NCBI GenBank assembly: GCA_023394955.1
Contig: JAEWZY010000007.1
Span: 58,997-122,996, forward strand
DNA: 64,000 nucleotides
Source of the DNA: Bacillota bacterium
GTDB lineage: Bacteria; Bacillota; UBA4882; UBA8346
Reading direction: 5' to 3'
The notes below the pieces were generated by a model that did no database searches, was not told the origin of the DNA, and saw nothing but the letters and a program-made list of their open reading frames with translations. Each line of letters opens with the position of its first letter. Position 1 is the stretch's first letter. The position numbers and the translations under genes were made by a program. Shown here in pieces: positions 1 to 8,602 of the stretch.

Positions 1-102
1 GATTGGTAGGACTAATCTTTGCGCCTGAATCAATCTTTCCGGCGATTGGTTAATCTATGGCTGTTATCAAGTGACAGATACTATGGCTTTCATTATTGAT
101 AA

Positions 103-312
103 GCCGATTCCGCTGATTACCTGCGCCCCTAATTTGGCGGGGTCTAGATTAACGATCTTATGATATAGGTCAAAAGATATATTTCGATGTGACCACGACC
201 AGAGATGCGCCGACACAAACCAGAATATGAGTTCAGAAACCTACCGGCCGTTGAGTGCTTTCCCTTTCATAACCGATTAACCCTCCTAAAATGCCCAAGG
301 CCTAATCGAATT
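103..312 (-). pseudogene. Decayed MgtC/SapB family membrane protein gene
   Basis: No intact reading frame exists here, but the minus strand spells an MgtC/SapB N-terminal region in pieces. One frame reads LGGLIGYERES then RPVGF, hits TGA exactly where the family has the Arg of FRTHILVC (a CGA to TGA change would do it), and goes on THILVCVGASLVVV before a second stop. After a shift of one base the next frame reads DPAKLGAQVISGIG, the conserved second block of the family. The family signature that normally follows (FLGAGTI) is absent, so the gene is also cut at its 3' end. MgtC-type proteins are inner-membrane proteins linked to Mg2+ and phosphate stress. The family call is strong because two separate conserved blocks occur in order; the limits are approximate. 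Confidence 0.7.
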
Positions 313-530
313 GTTATAATTAGAAATGAAGGAATTATTATTTATCAACCATCTCAACGGGATGGTTCCGACCTTTAATGAGAATACGGGAAAATTACGG
401 AAAGATAAGTGAGTTTTGGAAAATCAATAACGAATTATTATTTTGTATTCCTTCAGAGGATGTCAGTAACCAAATCAGAATATAGATCATATATGTACAA
501 ACTTAAATGCCGTTTAAAGGAGAATCAATA
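313..530. other. Intergenic region upstream of the M32 carboxypeptidase
   Basis: No reading frame of convincing quality. The stretch is AT-rich and presumably holds the promoter of the carboxypeptidase gene, but no well-spaced -35/-10 pair stands out. Confidence 0.4.
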
Positions 531-2036
531 GTGGATCCAAGACTTCAAAAACTGAAGGAACACTTAATCGAGATTAATGATTTAAAATCGGCTCTTGCCG
601 TTTTATCCTGGGATCAGATGACCTTCATGCCAACCGGCGGGGCCGAGGTCCGGGGCAGGCAAATGGCCACTTTACAACGTTTATCCCATGAGAAGTTCAT
701 CAGCCCGGAGCTGGGGAGATTATTGGATGAACTCCAACCTTTGCTGGAAGAGCTTTCGCCGGATTCTGAAACTGCGGCCTTAATTAAAGTCACTACTCGT
801 GATTATCAAAAGGCCATTAAAATTCCACCTTCTTTTGCCGCCCAATTTTCAGCTCATACTTCCAATACTTATGAGGCTTGGGCCAGGGCCAGGCAAGAAC
901 GAAACTTTAAAATAGTAGAACCGTTGCTCGAAAAGACCTTGGAATTCAGTAGAGCAATGGCCAACTTTTACCCTGGATATCAACATATCGCCGACCCGCT
1001 AATCGATGAACTGGATGAGGGTATGACCGTTGGCGTTATCCGGCCGCTCTTTCAAAAATTAAGATCCGAATTGGCTCCGCTGGTCCAAAAGATCACCTCC
1101 CAACCGGGACCGGATGATTCCTGCCTTCAAGGCCATTTCTGCGAGGCCGAACAGTTGGAGTTCGGTCTGGAAGTGGCCAAAAGTCTCGGTTATGATTTTT
1201 ACAGGGGGCGTCAAGATAAAAGCCCACACCCATTTACAACTAGTTTTGCCATTGACGATGTCCGGATTACCACCCGCGTTCGGGAAGATTTTTTGGCGGA
1301 AGCTTTATTCAGTACGATTCACGAAACTGGTCATGCCCTTTACGAGCAAGGGATTAATCCGAATTTTGACGGCACACCTCTCGCCGACGGCGCGTCTTTG
1401 TCGCTCCATGAGAGCCAGTCCCGGCTTTGGGAGAACATCATAGGTCGAAGCCGTTACTTCTGGGAATATTATTATCCCAGATTACAAGCATTCTTCCCCC
1501 ATCAGTTAAAAAGTGTTCCTTTGGAAACTTTCTACCGGGCCATCAATAAGGTGGAGCGTTCTCTAATTCGGACCGGCGCTGATGAGGTTACTTACAACCT
1601 GCACGTAATGATCCGATTCGACTTGGAGACGGAATTGTTGGAGAGTAAATTAGCGGTCAAGGATCTGCCCGAGGCTTGGGATGAAAGGTATCGAAAAGAT
1701 TTGGGGATTACACCACCTGATGCAGCAGTGGGGGTCCTTCAGGATATGCATTGGTACAGCGGGACCATCGGTGGCTATTTCCAAAGTTATACTTTGGGAA
1801 ACATTCTAAGCGCTCAATTCTATGAAGCGGCATTGCAAGCCCGGCCGGAGATTACGGCGGAGATTCAGGCTGGAAATTTCAGCAGTTTACACGGTTGGCT
1901 CAAAGATAATATCTATCGCTATGGCCGACAACACCCGGCAGCGGAAGTTATTAAGTCTACAACCGGTAGGGCGTTGGAGATCCGGTCGTATGTAAACTAT
2001 TTAAGGACCAAGTACGGGGAAATTTATGATTTGTAA
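531..2036 (+). CDS. M32 family metallocarboxypeptidase (thermostable carboxypeptidase Taq type)
   Basis: Zinc or cobalt carboxypeptidase that removes C-terminal residues from peptides in the cytoplasm. The M32 signature is clear: HETGH at residues 264-268 within STIHETGHALYEQG, and the downstream SLHESQSRLWEN block that supplies the third metal ligand Glu. The length of 501 residues is standard for the family and there is no signal peptide. I chose the GTG at 531 because AAAGGAG lies 7-8 bases before it; the ATG at 507 would place that Shine-Dalgarno sequence inside the gene. It stands alone: a remnant lies upstream and the sugar-acid regulator downstream reads as a separate unit. Confidence 0.93.
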   Translation: MDPRLQKLKEHLIEINDLKSALAVLSWDQMTFMPTGGAEVRGRQMATLQRLSHEKFISPELGRLLDELQPLLEELSPDSETAALIKVTTRDYQKAIKIPPSFAAQFSAHTSNTYEAWARARQERNFKIVEPLLEKTLEFSRAMANFYPGYQHIADPLIDELDEGMTVGVIRPLFQKLRSELAPLVQKITSQPGPDDSCLQGHFCEAEQLEFGLEVAKSLGYDFYRGRQDKSPHPFTTSFAIDDVRITTRVREDFLAEALFSTIHETGHALYEQGINPNFDGTPLADGASLSLHESQSRLWENIIGRSRYFWEYYYPRLQAFFPHQLKSVPLETFYRAINKVERSLIRTGADEVTYNLHVMIRFDLETELLESKLAVKDLPEAWDERYRKDLGITPPDAAVGVLQDMHWYSGTIGGYFQSYTLGNILSAQFYEAALQARPEITAEIQAGNFSSLHGWLKDNIYRYGRQHPAAEVIKSTTGRALEIRSYVNYLRTKYGEIYDL

Positions 2037-2170
2037 TAGCTATGATACTTCTCCCAAACTAATATTTCCGTTATTATAAAAAAAAATATTAAAATCAAGC
2101 AGGATTTAAGAAATATTTAAAGAAATTATCTAAGTAAATATAATAACGTTTGCAGAAATGGAGTATGATT

Positions 2171-3178
2171 TTGTCAGCCACAATAAAAGACGTAGCCCGT
2201 CTTGCTGAAGTATCAGTATCAACAGTATCAAGAGCGCTTAATAATGGATACTATGTCAAAGACGAAACTCTAAAAAGAATAAAGGACGCTTCGGAAAAAC
2301 TCGGATATAAACCTAATGCGCTCGCGAGAAGTCTAGTTAATAAAAAAAGCAATACAATAGGACTTATTATACCGGAGATAGCGAATCCTTTTTATACAGA
2401 TATAATTGATGGAGTAGAAAACACCGCTACCAAAAGAAACTATAGCATTATTCTGGCTAGTGGATATTCTCAAACCGGAGAAACAGAAGTAGAAATACTT
2501 CTTGGTCGCCAGGTAGATGGTATAATCCATACAGGCGTTTACAAGACCAATACTGCCATAGCAAAACTCAAAGCAAAAAAGTTTCCCATAGTATTGTTGG
2601 GCCGTAAACTTCCAGGAGTTGAAACAGACTGCGTAGTAATCAATGATAGTTATTCAACTTATAAATTGACCAAGCATCTAATTGCTATGGGTCATTCTAG
2701 GTTTGGATATATATATGGCAGGGATGATGCGACCGTTAGCGCTGAAAAATATGCAGGTTTTATAGAGGCTGTCAAGGAAGCGGGAATAGAGTTTACAACT
2801 GATTATTTTGATAAAGGTTTTTTAAGTTTCGAGGGTGGGTATGCTGCTGCTAACAAATTGCTCAACCATGAAATACGACCTACTGCAATAGTCGCCGGAA
2901 ATGATGTTATGGCTTTAGGAGCGCGGCAGGCTATTTATGATGCCGGGTTTACGATACCGGACGATATTGCTCTGGCGGGTTACGATGATATATTTGTATC
3001 TTCGATAAGCGGTATAGATCTTACTACCGTTGCTGTGCCCAGGTTTAGAATGGGTTCGCTTGGCGCGGAGTTATTAGTAAACAAAATAGAAAATCCTCAA
3101 GCGAGTGAAATAAAACAAATTATCCTCGAACCAGAATTGGTAATAAGGAAGACTTGTGGATATAAAGCTAAAAAATGA
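2171..3178 (+). CDS. LacI/GalR family transcriptional regulator
   Basis: Repressor-type DNA-binding protein of 335 residues. The N-terminus ATIKDVARLAEVSVSTVSRA is a textbook LacI helix-turn-helix followed by the hinge helix (NALARSLV). A periplasmic-binding-protein-like sensor domain follows (NTIGLIIPEIANPFY, then GYDDIFVSS near the end). TTG at 2171 is the likely start because GGAG (2160-2163) lies seven bases upstream and the product then begins SATIKDVA as most LacI proteins do; ATG 2165 and TTG 2150 sit on or before this site. It is 168 bp upstream of the sugar-acid operon in the same direction, and AACGTT-centred operators lie in that gap, so it most likely controls that operon. An AACGTT core at 2145-2150 just before its own start suggests autoregulation. 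The ligand is probably a sugar acid (inference). Confidence 0.93.
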   Translation: MSATIKDVARLAEVSVSTVSRALNNGYYVKDETLKRIKDASEKLGYKPNALARSLVNKKSNTIGLIIPEIANPFYTDIIDGVENTATKRNYSIILASGYSQTGETEVEILLGRQVDGIIHTGVYKTNTAIAKLKAKKFPIVLLGRKLPGVETDCVVINDSYSTYKLTKHLIAMGHSRFGYIYGRDDATVSAEKYAGFIEAVKEAGIEFTTDYFDKGFLSFEGGYAAANKLLNHEIRPTAIVAGNDVMALGARQAIYDAGFTIPDDIALAGYDDIFVSSISGIDLTTVAVPRFRMGSLGAELLVNKIENPQASEIKQIILEPELVIRKTCGYKAKK

Positions 3179-3200
3179 TTTATTTTTTTAGCCAAATAAG

Positions 3201-3222
3201 AAAACGTTTTTAGAACGTTTTC
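3201..3222. promoter_or_regulatory. Tandem LacI-type operators downstream of the regulator gene
   Basis: AAAACGTTTT at 3201-3210 is a perfect palindrome with the central CG typical of LacI-family and CcpA sites. A second copy, GAACGTTTTC at 3213-3222, is centred 12 bp further on. Both lie in the 168-bp gap between the LacI gene and the enolase-superfamily operon. Confidence 0.65.
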
Positions 3223-3301
3223 GAAGCGCTATTGAATGGAAAACTTGTAACTGACAAGACCTGGTAATATGAAAAAGATTTATATATTTTTCAATCAAAT
3301 A

Positions 3302-3315
3302 TGAAAACGTTTTTA
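3302..3315. promoter_or_regulatory. LacI/cre-like operator in front of the sugar-acid operon
   Basis: TGAAAACGTTTTTA contains the same AAAACGTTTT core as the sites at 3201-3222 and ends about 30 bp before the first start codon. It also fits the general catabolite-responsive element pattern, so either the adjacent LacI protein or CcpA could bind it. Confidence 0.6.
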
Positions 3316-3346
3316 TAAATTATTATTGAAAGGTGGACTAAAAATA

Positions 3347-4459
3347 ATGAAGATTACAGCAATTAATTCTTTTAAGCTGCGATTTGCGCCTAATAACGGT
3401 CTGGCGGACGGACTTGCGCCGATTGGATACCGGGATGTATTTTTGGTGGAAGTAGTTACGGATGAGGGTATCAAAGGTATAGGAGAGGGATTTGCCTTAG
3501 GCTCTTTGAATTCGATGCAAACGGTTTTAGAAGAAACAATAGCTCCTCTTGTTTTGGGTGAGGACCCATATTATATACCGCATATTTGGGAGAAAGTATA
3601 CCATTTTACTTATCGTTACGGCCGCCGGGGTATAGTGATGGCTGTTTTAAGCGCGTTGGATATTGCGCTTTGGGACATAGTCGGGAAAGCGGCCCAGAAA
3701 CCTGTTTATAAGTTGCTGGGAGCAGATAAATGCCGTGTCGCTGCTTATGCCAGCGGAGGATACTATGCAAATGGAAAAGGACCTACGGAACTTGCGGCAG
3801 AGGCGGTTCATTATCAAAAAATGGGCTTCGGCGCTATGAAAATGAAGATTGGAGCCTTATCTTTAAAGGAAGATTTTAAAAGGGTACAAGCTGTTAGGGA
3901 TGCGGTCGGCGAAGGGATGGAGCTTTCCGTAGATGCTAATAATGCCTATGATTTCAATACAGCAGTTAAAATGGTTCGAATGCTGGAACCTTTAAACTTA
4001 GCGTTCTTTGAAGAACCGCTTTCTGGCGATTCGATAGAAGATAGTATACGGCTGGCCGAGACGACAGATATCCCAATTGCCGGATATGAAACGGAGCTTA
4101 CACGATATGCCCTAAGAGATTTCATAGCCAAGCGAGGCGTTGATATCGTTCAAACAGATGTTATCTGGGCAGGTGGGATTAGTGAAGGGCGGAATATCGC
4201 CAACCTTGCCTCCGCGTGGAAAATGAACTGTATACCCCACTTCTCGGCAGGAGCAGTTTCGCTGGCGGCTAATCTGCATTTTGCCGCAGCTATGACCAAC
4301 GTCTCTATAATCGAACTTACCTTAGATGAAAATCCGCTTCGCGACGATCTTTCGATTTATCCGATCCAAAGAGAGGGAGGAGAGCTGGTCCTTTCCGACA
4401 GGCCGGGACTTGGAATTGAATTAAATTCCGACACAATTGAAAAATATCGTGTTTGGTAG
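3347..4459 (+). CDS. Enolase-superfamily sugar-acid dehydratase, mandelate racemase subgroup (paralogue 1)
   Basis: Member of the mandelate racemase/muconate lactonizing enzyme group, which removes a proton alpha to a carboxylate using Mg2+. All active-site elements are present in the 370-residue product: KMK at 165-167, metal ligands Asp196 (VDANN), Glu222 (FFEEP) and Glu248 (GYETE), and His298 (IPHF) of the His/Asp dyad, with the partner Asp in VQTDV. ATG 3347 is chosen because AAAGGTGG lies just before it; the TTG at 3326 would overlap that ribosome binding site. It heads an operon with two paralogues, a TRAP transporter and an HpaI aldolase, so dehydration of an imported aldonic or uronic acid to a 2-keto-3-deoxy acid is the likely role. 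The exact substrate cannot be read from sequence. Confidence 0.9.
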   Translation: MKITAINSFKLRFAPNNGLADGLAPIGYRDVFLVEVVTDEGIKGIGEGFALGSLNSMQTVLEETIAPLVLGEDPYYIPHIWEKVYHFTYRYGRRGIVMAVLSALDIALWDIVGKAAQKPVYKLLGADKCRVAAYASGGYYANGKGPTELAAEAVHYQKMGFGAMKMKIGALSLKEDFKRVQAVRDAVGEGMELSVDANNAYDFNTAVKMVRMLEPLNLAFFEEPLSGDSIEDSIRLAETTDIPIAGYETELTRYALRDFIAKRGVDIVQTDVIWAGGISEGRNIANLASAWKMNCIPHFSAGAVSLAANLHFAAAMTNVSIIELTLDENPLRDDLSIYPIQREGGELVLSDRPGLGIELNSDTIEKYRVW

Positions 4460-4471
4460 GAGGTAGTGTGG

Positions 4472-5623
4472 ATGAAGATTGTTGATATTCAAACCCATAT
4501 TTTATCGGCTCCCCTCGTGATGCCCTTTGCTTTTTCTCAGGGTTGGGTCCGTACGCGCTCGGCAATGATCACGGAAATTATTACAGATGAAGGTATAGTC
4601 GGTTGGGGTGAAGCTTTATGCCAAGGACTTCAGCCCCCGGAGATAGCAGCAGCGACCGTTGAGTATGCTTTAAAACCCTTGATAATGGGTAAAGACCCTT
4701 TAGATGTTGAAGTTCTTTGGGATATAATGTACAACCAGACAAAAGACTATGGCCAAAAGGGGGCGGTTATCGGGGCGATAAGCAGTATTGACGTTGCTCT
4801 CTGGGATATAATCGGCAAGTATCATAACCTTCCCGTCTACAAAGTCATGGGTGGAGCGCATCGGACAAATGTTAAAGCATATGCTACCGGTTTTTATAGA
4901 CGAGGAAAGGAATCGGAACTTAGGAGCGCATGGATTGAAGAAGCGAAGGCTCATATCGCCGCTGGTTTTAAGGGAATGAAGCTCAAAATCGGCCTAGGAG
5001 TCAAGCAAGATATCAAGAATGTCGAAGCTGTCCGCGAGGCAATCGGGCCTGATCATCAGATCATGGTGGATGCCAATCATGGCTACAATCTTAGCGATGC
5101 CAAAAAACTGGGGCTGGCTCTTGAATCTTATGATATATCATGGTTTGAGGAACCGATTGCGCCCGAGGATATCGAGGGTTACCGTGAGCTAAAACAGACT
5201 ATTCACATTCCGCTTGCTTGTGGTGAAAACGAGTTTACCCGTATTGGATTTAAAGATTGGTTTGTTGCCAGGGCGGTAGATATAATCCAGCCCAATACCT
5301 GCCAGTCCGGCGGATTTACCGAGTGCCGGAGGATTTCGGCCATGGCTAGCGCTTGGGGCGTATCTTATAACCCACATTGTTGGGGGACCGGTATTGGTCT
5401 CGCGGCCGCACTACATATGCTGGCAACCATTCCTCCCAATCCGATTTCAATATATCCTAATGAGCCAATGCTTGAGTTTGACCGATCTGCTCATTCTTTT
5501 AGGAATGAACTCATCACAGAAGCTTTTGAAGCAAAAGATGGCTATGTAGCTGTTCCTGAAGGAGCCGGCCTGGGTATCGAAATTAATCGTGATGTGCTTC
5601 TGAAATATAGGATCAACAAATAA
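4472..5623 (+). CDS. Enolase-superfamily sugar-acid dehydratase, mandelate racemase subgroup (paralogue 2)
   Basis: Second paralogue, 383 residues. KLK at 170-172, metal ligands Asp200 (VDANHG), Glu226 (WFEEP) and Glu252 (CGENE), and His302 (NPHCWG) are all intact, so it should be active. GGAGG right at the end of the first paralogue (4459-4463) sits eight bases before ATG 4472; GTG 4466 is too close to that site. The gap to paralogue 1 is only 12 bp, so the two are co-transcribed and translated together. The metal-ligand context CGENE and the NPHCWG block differ clearly from the other two copies, which suggests a different substrate or stereochemistry rather than recent duplication. Confidence 0.9.
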   Translation: MKIVDIQTHILSAPLVMPFAFSQGWVRTRSAMITEIITDEGIVGWGEALCQGLQPPEIAAATVEYALKPLIMGKDPLDVEVLWDIMYNQTKDYGQKGAVIGAISSIDVALWDIIGKYHNLPVYKVMGGAHRTNVKAYATGFYRRGKESELRSAWIEEAKAHIAAGFKGMKLKIGLGVKQDIKNVEAVREAIGPDHQIMVDANHGYNLSDAKKLGLALESYDISWFEEPIAPEDIEGYRELKQTIHIPLACGENEFTRIGFKDWFVARAVDIIQPNTCQSGGFTECRRISAMASAWGVSYNPHCWGTGIGLAAALHMLATIPPNPISIYPNEPMLEFDRSAHSFRNELITEAFEAKDGYVAVPEGAGLGIEINRDVLLKYRINK

Positions 5624-5706
5624 CAGGTATTAGAGAGAAGGTGATCGATGCGGTTAAAATTTTTTAATTAAACGGAAAGAATATAAAAAAGGAGAGGTTA
5701 TTACAA

Positions 5707-6720
5707 ATGGACAAGAAAACATTAAAAATGTTGGTGCTGGTTGCTATTATTGGCATTATTATTGTTGGAGCCTTACTCCTAACAGGTAAAGGCGGGGATC
5801 AAAAATCTGAAAAGGCCATCCAAATAGATGTAGCTACAATTTATGACGCCAAAGCTCCGCCTACCTTAGGAACTGCTAAGTTTAAAGAACTTGTGGAAGC
5901 AAGAAGCAACGGCGCAATCCAAGTGAATTTGTTCACCAGTGGCGCGTTGGGGTCTGAGAAGGATATCTTCAACTTATTGTCTGGTAACGAACTCCAAATG
6001 GTTCTAGGAGGCATTCAAGGAGTTGATCAGTTTGCAACTGAGTATATGTTTATCACAGCGCCTTATCTCATTACGGGTTGGGATCATATCAGGGCAATCT
6101 TAGAAGGCGATCTTGGCCAGAAGATGATTAAAGAACTTGATAAGAAAAATGTACACATCATTGGAGTAAATTATCGTGGAATTAGAAATACAACTTCCAA
6201 TAAACCGATTAAAACGCCTAAAGATATGAATGGCTTAAAGCTTCGCCTACCTGAAGTCTCATCATGGGTTGCAACCTGGAGAGGAATTGGGGCAATGCCG
6301 ACTCCCATCGCCTTGCCGGAGCTTTATGGAGCGCTTCAAACCAAAGTTGTTGACGCATCGGAAGGCCCTTATGAACAGTTCGCCACTAGCAAACTTTTTG
6401 AAGTGCAAAAGTATGTTGTAAACACTAATCATGTTTATGAACCTTGTTGGCTTTTTATTAGTAAATCCTTCTTAGAGTCTCTTTCCAAAGATCAGCAAGA
6501 GATTATCACCAGCTCTGCCAAAGAAGCGATGCTCTATGCAGATGATTTGGCTAACAAAATGACGACTGATTTCTTAAAGCAGTGTACTGATAATGGCATG
6601 ACTGTAATTGATCCCGATTTGGCCACTTTCCACGAAGCAGCCAAACCAGTTCTGGAGAAAATGTTCGAAACTACTTGGACTGCAACAACCTATGATGAAG
6701 TGATGGAATATTCAAAATAA
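5707..6720 (+). CDS. TRAP transporter substrate-binding protein, DctP type
   Basis: Extracytoplasmic receptor of a tripartite ATP-independent periplasmic transporter. The 337-residue protein starts with a charged tip and one hydrophobic helix (about residues 8-27) that exports or anchors it; no lipobox Cys is seen. The DctP fold is recognisable from AKFKELVEARSNGAIQVN, LPEVSSWVATWRGIGAMPTP and the QTKVVDASEGPYE segment where carboxylate substrates are bound by Arg (KLRLPE). GGAGAGG precedes the ATG. It lies between dehydratase genes and directly before the two membrane subunits, so the transported substrate is very likely the acid that the dehydratases use. Confidence 0.92.
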   Translation: MDKKTLKMLVLVAIIGIIIVGALLLTGKGGDQKSEKAIQIDVATIYDAKAPPTLGTAKFKELVEARSNGAIQVNLFTSGALGSEKDIFNLLSGNELQMVLGGIQGVDQFATEYMFITAPYLITGWDHIRAILEGDLGQKMIKELDKKNVHIIGVNYRGIRNTTSNKPIKTPKDMNGLKLRLPEVSSWVATWRGIGAMPTPIALPELYGALQTKVVDASEGPYEQFATSKLFEVQKYVVNTNHVYEPCWLFISKSFLESLSKDQQEIITSSAKEAMLYADDLANKMTTDFLKQCTDNGMTVIDPDLATFHEAAKPVLEKMFETTWTATTYDEVMEYSK

Positions 6721-6732
6721 CCTTATAATGAA

Positions 6733-6764
6733 CACGCCAGGCGGAGACTAATCCGCCTGGCGTG
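6733..6764 (+). other. Perfect 13-bp hairpin between dctP and dctQ
   Basis: CACGCCAGGCGGA (6733-6745), loop GACTAA, and the exact complement (6752-6764). No T-run follows, so it is not a standard terminator. A stable stem directly after a binding-protein gene often protects the upstream message or partly blocks read-through, giving more receptor than membrane subunits. Confidence 0.75.
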
Positions 6765-6783
6765 ATATAAAGGGGGAAAAAAG

Positions 6784-7278
6784 TTGCTGCAAAAGTGTAT
6801 GAAAGGTTTTGAGAAATTAATCGAAACGTTTACGGTAGTTTGTCTGATGCTACTTGTAGTCTTAGTAGCGTTGCAAGTTGTTTTCAGATTCGTGGGTTTT
6901 TCAGCTCCGTGGACGGAGGAGATAGCCCGGTTTCTCTATGTTTACGTAACTTTTTTCGGCTCGATAGTGGTGTTTAACAAAAGCGGACATATTGTAATCG
7001 ATTTTTTATTAACTCGTCTTCCCATGAAAATCAGAAATGTAGTGGAGATTAGTATAAATATTTTGCTAGCATCATTTTTAATGCTAATAATCATTGGGAG
7101 CAAGAGCACCTTGGAAGTCAATCGGGTTGTAACCGCAGCTTCTTTACGATGGTTTAAGATGAACTATCTTTATGGAGGCGTACTTGTGGCCAGTATAATC
7201 ATGCTCATCTTTCCCATTACGAATATTTGGAGACTTATTTTGGGAAATGATGAAAAAACACTACAGGATAAGGAGTGA
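6784..7278 (+). CDS. TRAP transporter small membrane subunit, DctQ type
   Basis: Four-helix integral membrane protein of 164 residues that joins the receptor to the large permease. The hydrophobic segments fall at about residues 15-35, 47-67, 85-105 and 125-145, and the SAPWTEEIARFLYVYVTFFGS motif region with the conserved W-x-E-E-x-x-R pattern is diagnostic. TTG 6784 has GGGGG seven bases upstream; ATG 6799 is the alternative. The stop codon overlaps the Shine-Dalgarno region of the next gene, showing tight coupling to dctM. Confidence 0.9.
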   Translation: MLQKCMKGFEKLIETFTVVCLMLLVVLVALQVVFRFVGFSAPWTEEIARFLYVYVTFFGSIVVFNKSGHIVIDFLLTRLPMKIRNVVEISINILLASFLMLIIIGSKSTLEVNRVVTAASLRWFKMNYLYGGVLVASIIMLIFPITNIWRLILGNDEKTLQDKE

Positions 7279-7283
7279 ACCAA

Positions 7284-8573
7284 ATGCTTAGTATCGTATT
7301 CATTGTAGCATTGATCTTACTATTCATTATTGGTGTGCCTGTAGCTTTTAGCCTTGGCATAACAGCCGTCCTGCTTATGGTCCTTGGATGGGGCGCAATC
7401 CGATTGGGATCGCTCCCACAATTGATGGTTGCGGGTGTAAATACCTTTACTATTTTAGCGGTCCCGTTATTTCTTTTGGCTGGTAAACTAATGAACAGCG
7501 GCGGAATAACTGATAGAATATTTGAATTTTGCAGGAGATGTGTAGGTTTCTTCCCGGGTGGCTTAGCTCATGTAAACATTTTAAACAGCATTATCTTTGC
7601 AGGCATGTCGGGCACCGCGGTTTCAGACGCGGGCGGTCCGGGCGCCATCGAAATCAAAGCGATGACGGAGAATGGCTATGATAAAGAATTCGCTTGCGCT
7701 GTTACTTGTGCCTCAGCCACTGTGGGACCGATCATTCCTCCCAGTTTGCCCATGGTAGTTTATGGTATGATGGCATCGGTTTCAATAGGCGCGCTTTTTA
7801 TGGCTGGCATTATACCAGGCCTTCTAATGGGATTAGTAATGATGGTCGTCGTGTTTTTTTATGCAAAAAAGAGAAATTATCCGCGAGAGCCATTTCCTAC
7901 ACTAAATATATTCTGGCAGGCCCTAAGGAAAGGGTTTTTACCATTACTCACTCCGGTCATAATAATCGGAGGAATATACACCGGTATCTTTACGCCTACC
8001 GAAGCAGCTGTGGTAGTGGTAATCTATGCTCTTATCCTAACTGTATTTGTTTATAAGGAAATGACATGGCCCAAACTTTACCAGGTTTTGCTAGAAACAG
8101 TTATCGATAGCGCAGCAATTGGTCTTATTCTGGCCACCTCTACTTTATATGGAAATGTAGTAATCAGAGCCCAAATTCCCCAAACGGTTTTAGCCGTACT
8201 CACCGAAGCCATTCATTCACCCATGGTGATGCTGTTAGTATTGAATCTTTTTTTACTAGTAGTAGGTTGTTTTTTGGAGACAGTATCGGCGATAACTATC
8301 TTGATGCCCTTGATTTTACCGCTATTAGAAGCTACAGGAATAAATCCAATCCAGTTTGGCGTGATTATGGTGCTTAATTTAATGATTGGGGTTCTGACAC
8401 CTCCGTTTGGGTTGGTTTTGTTTGTTACATCAAGAATAGGCGATGTTCCCATACCAAGATTAACTCGGGAGCTACTCCCCTGGTTAGGAGGTCTACTCGT
8501 TGCTTTGACATTAGTAACAGTTTTCCCTGATATCACTTTATTCGTACCGAGGATGTTGGGACTCGTGAAATAA
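7284..8573 (+). CDS. TRAP transporter large permease, DctM type
   Basis: Large membrane subunit of 429 residues with about 12 hydrophobic segments that uses an ion gradient to bring in the receptor-bound substrate. Family landmarks include FAGMSGTAVSDAGGPGAIEI, ATVGPIIPPSLPMVVYG and FTPTEAAVV, plus the late LMIGVLTPPFGLVLF block. ATG 7284 is preferred: AAGGAG (7270-7275) lies eight bases before it, while GTG 7275 would sit on that site. With the receptor and DctQ it makes a complete transporter. Confidence 0.93.
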   Translation: MLSIVFIVALILLFIIGVPVAFSLGITAVLLMVLGWGAIRLGSLPQLMVAGVNTFTILAVPLFLLAGKLMNSGGITDRIFEFCRRCVGFFPGGLAHVNILNSIIFAGMSGTAVSDAGGPGAIEIKAMTENGYDKEFACAVTCASATVGPIIPPSLPMVVYGMMASVSIGALFMAGIIPGLLMGLVMMVVVFFYAKKRNYPREPFPTLNIFWQALRKGFLPLLTPVIIIGGIYTGIFTPTEAAVVVVIYALILTVFVYKEMTWPKLYQVLLETVIDSAAIGLILATSTLYGNVVIRAQIPQTVLAVLTEAIHSPMVMLLVLNLFLLVVGCFLETVSAITILMPLILPLLEATGINPIQFGVIMVLNLMIGVLTPPFGLVLFVTSRIGDVPIPRLTRELLPWLGGLLVALTLVTVFPDITLFVPRMLGLVK

Positions 8574-8602
8574 GGGGAAGAGTAATAAATGGAGGCTAAT
8601 AA

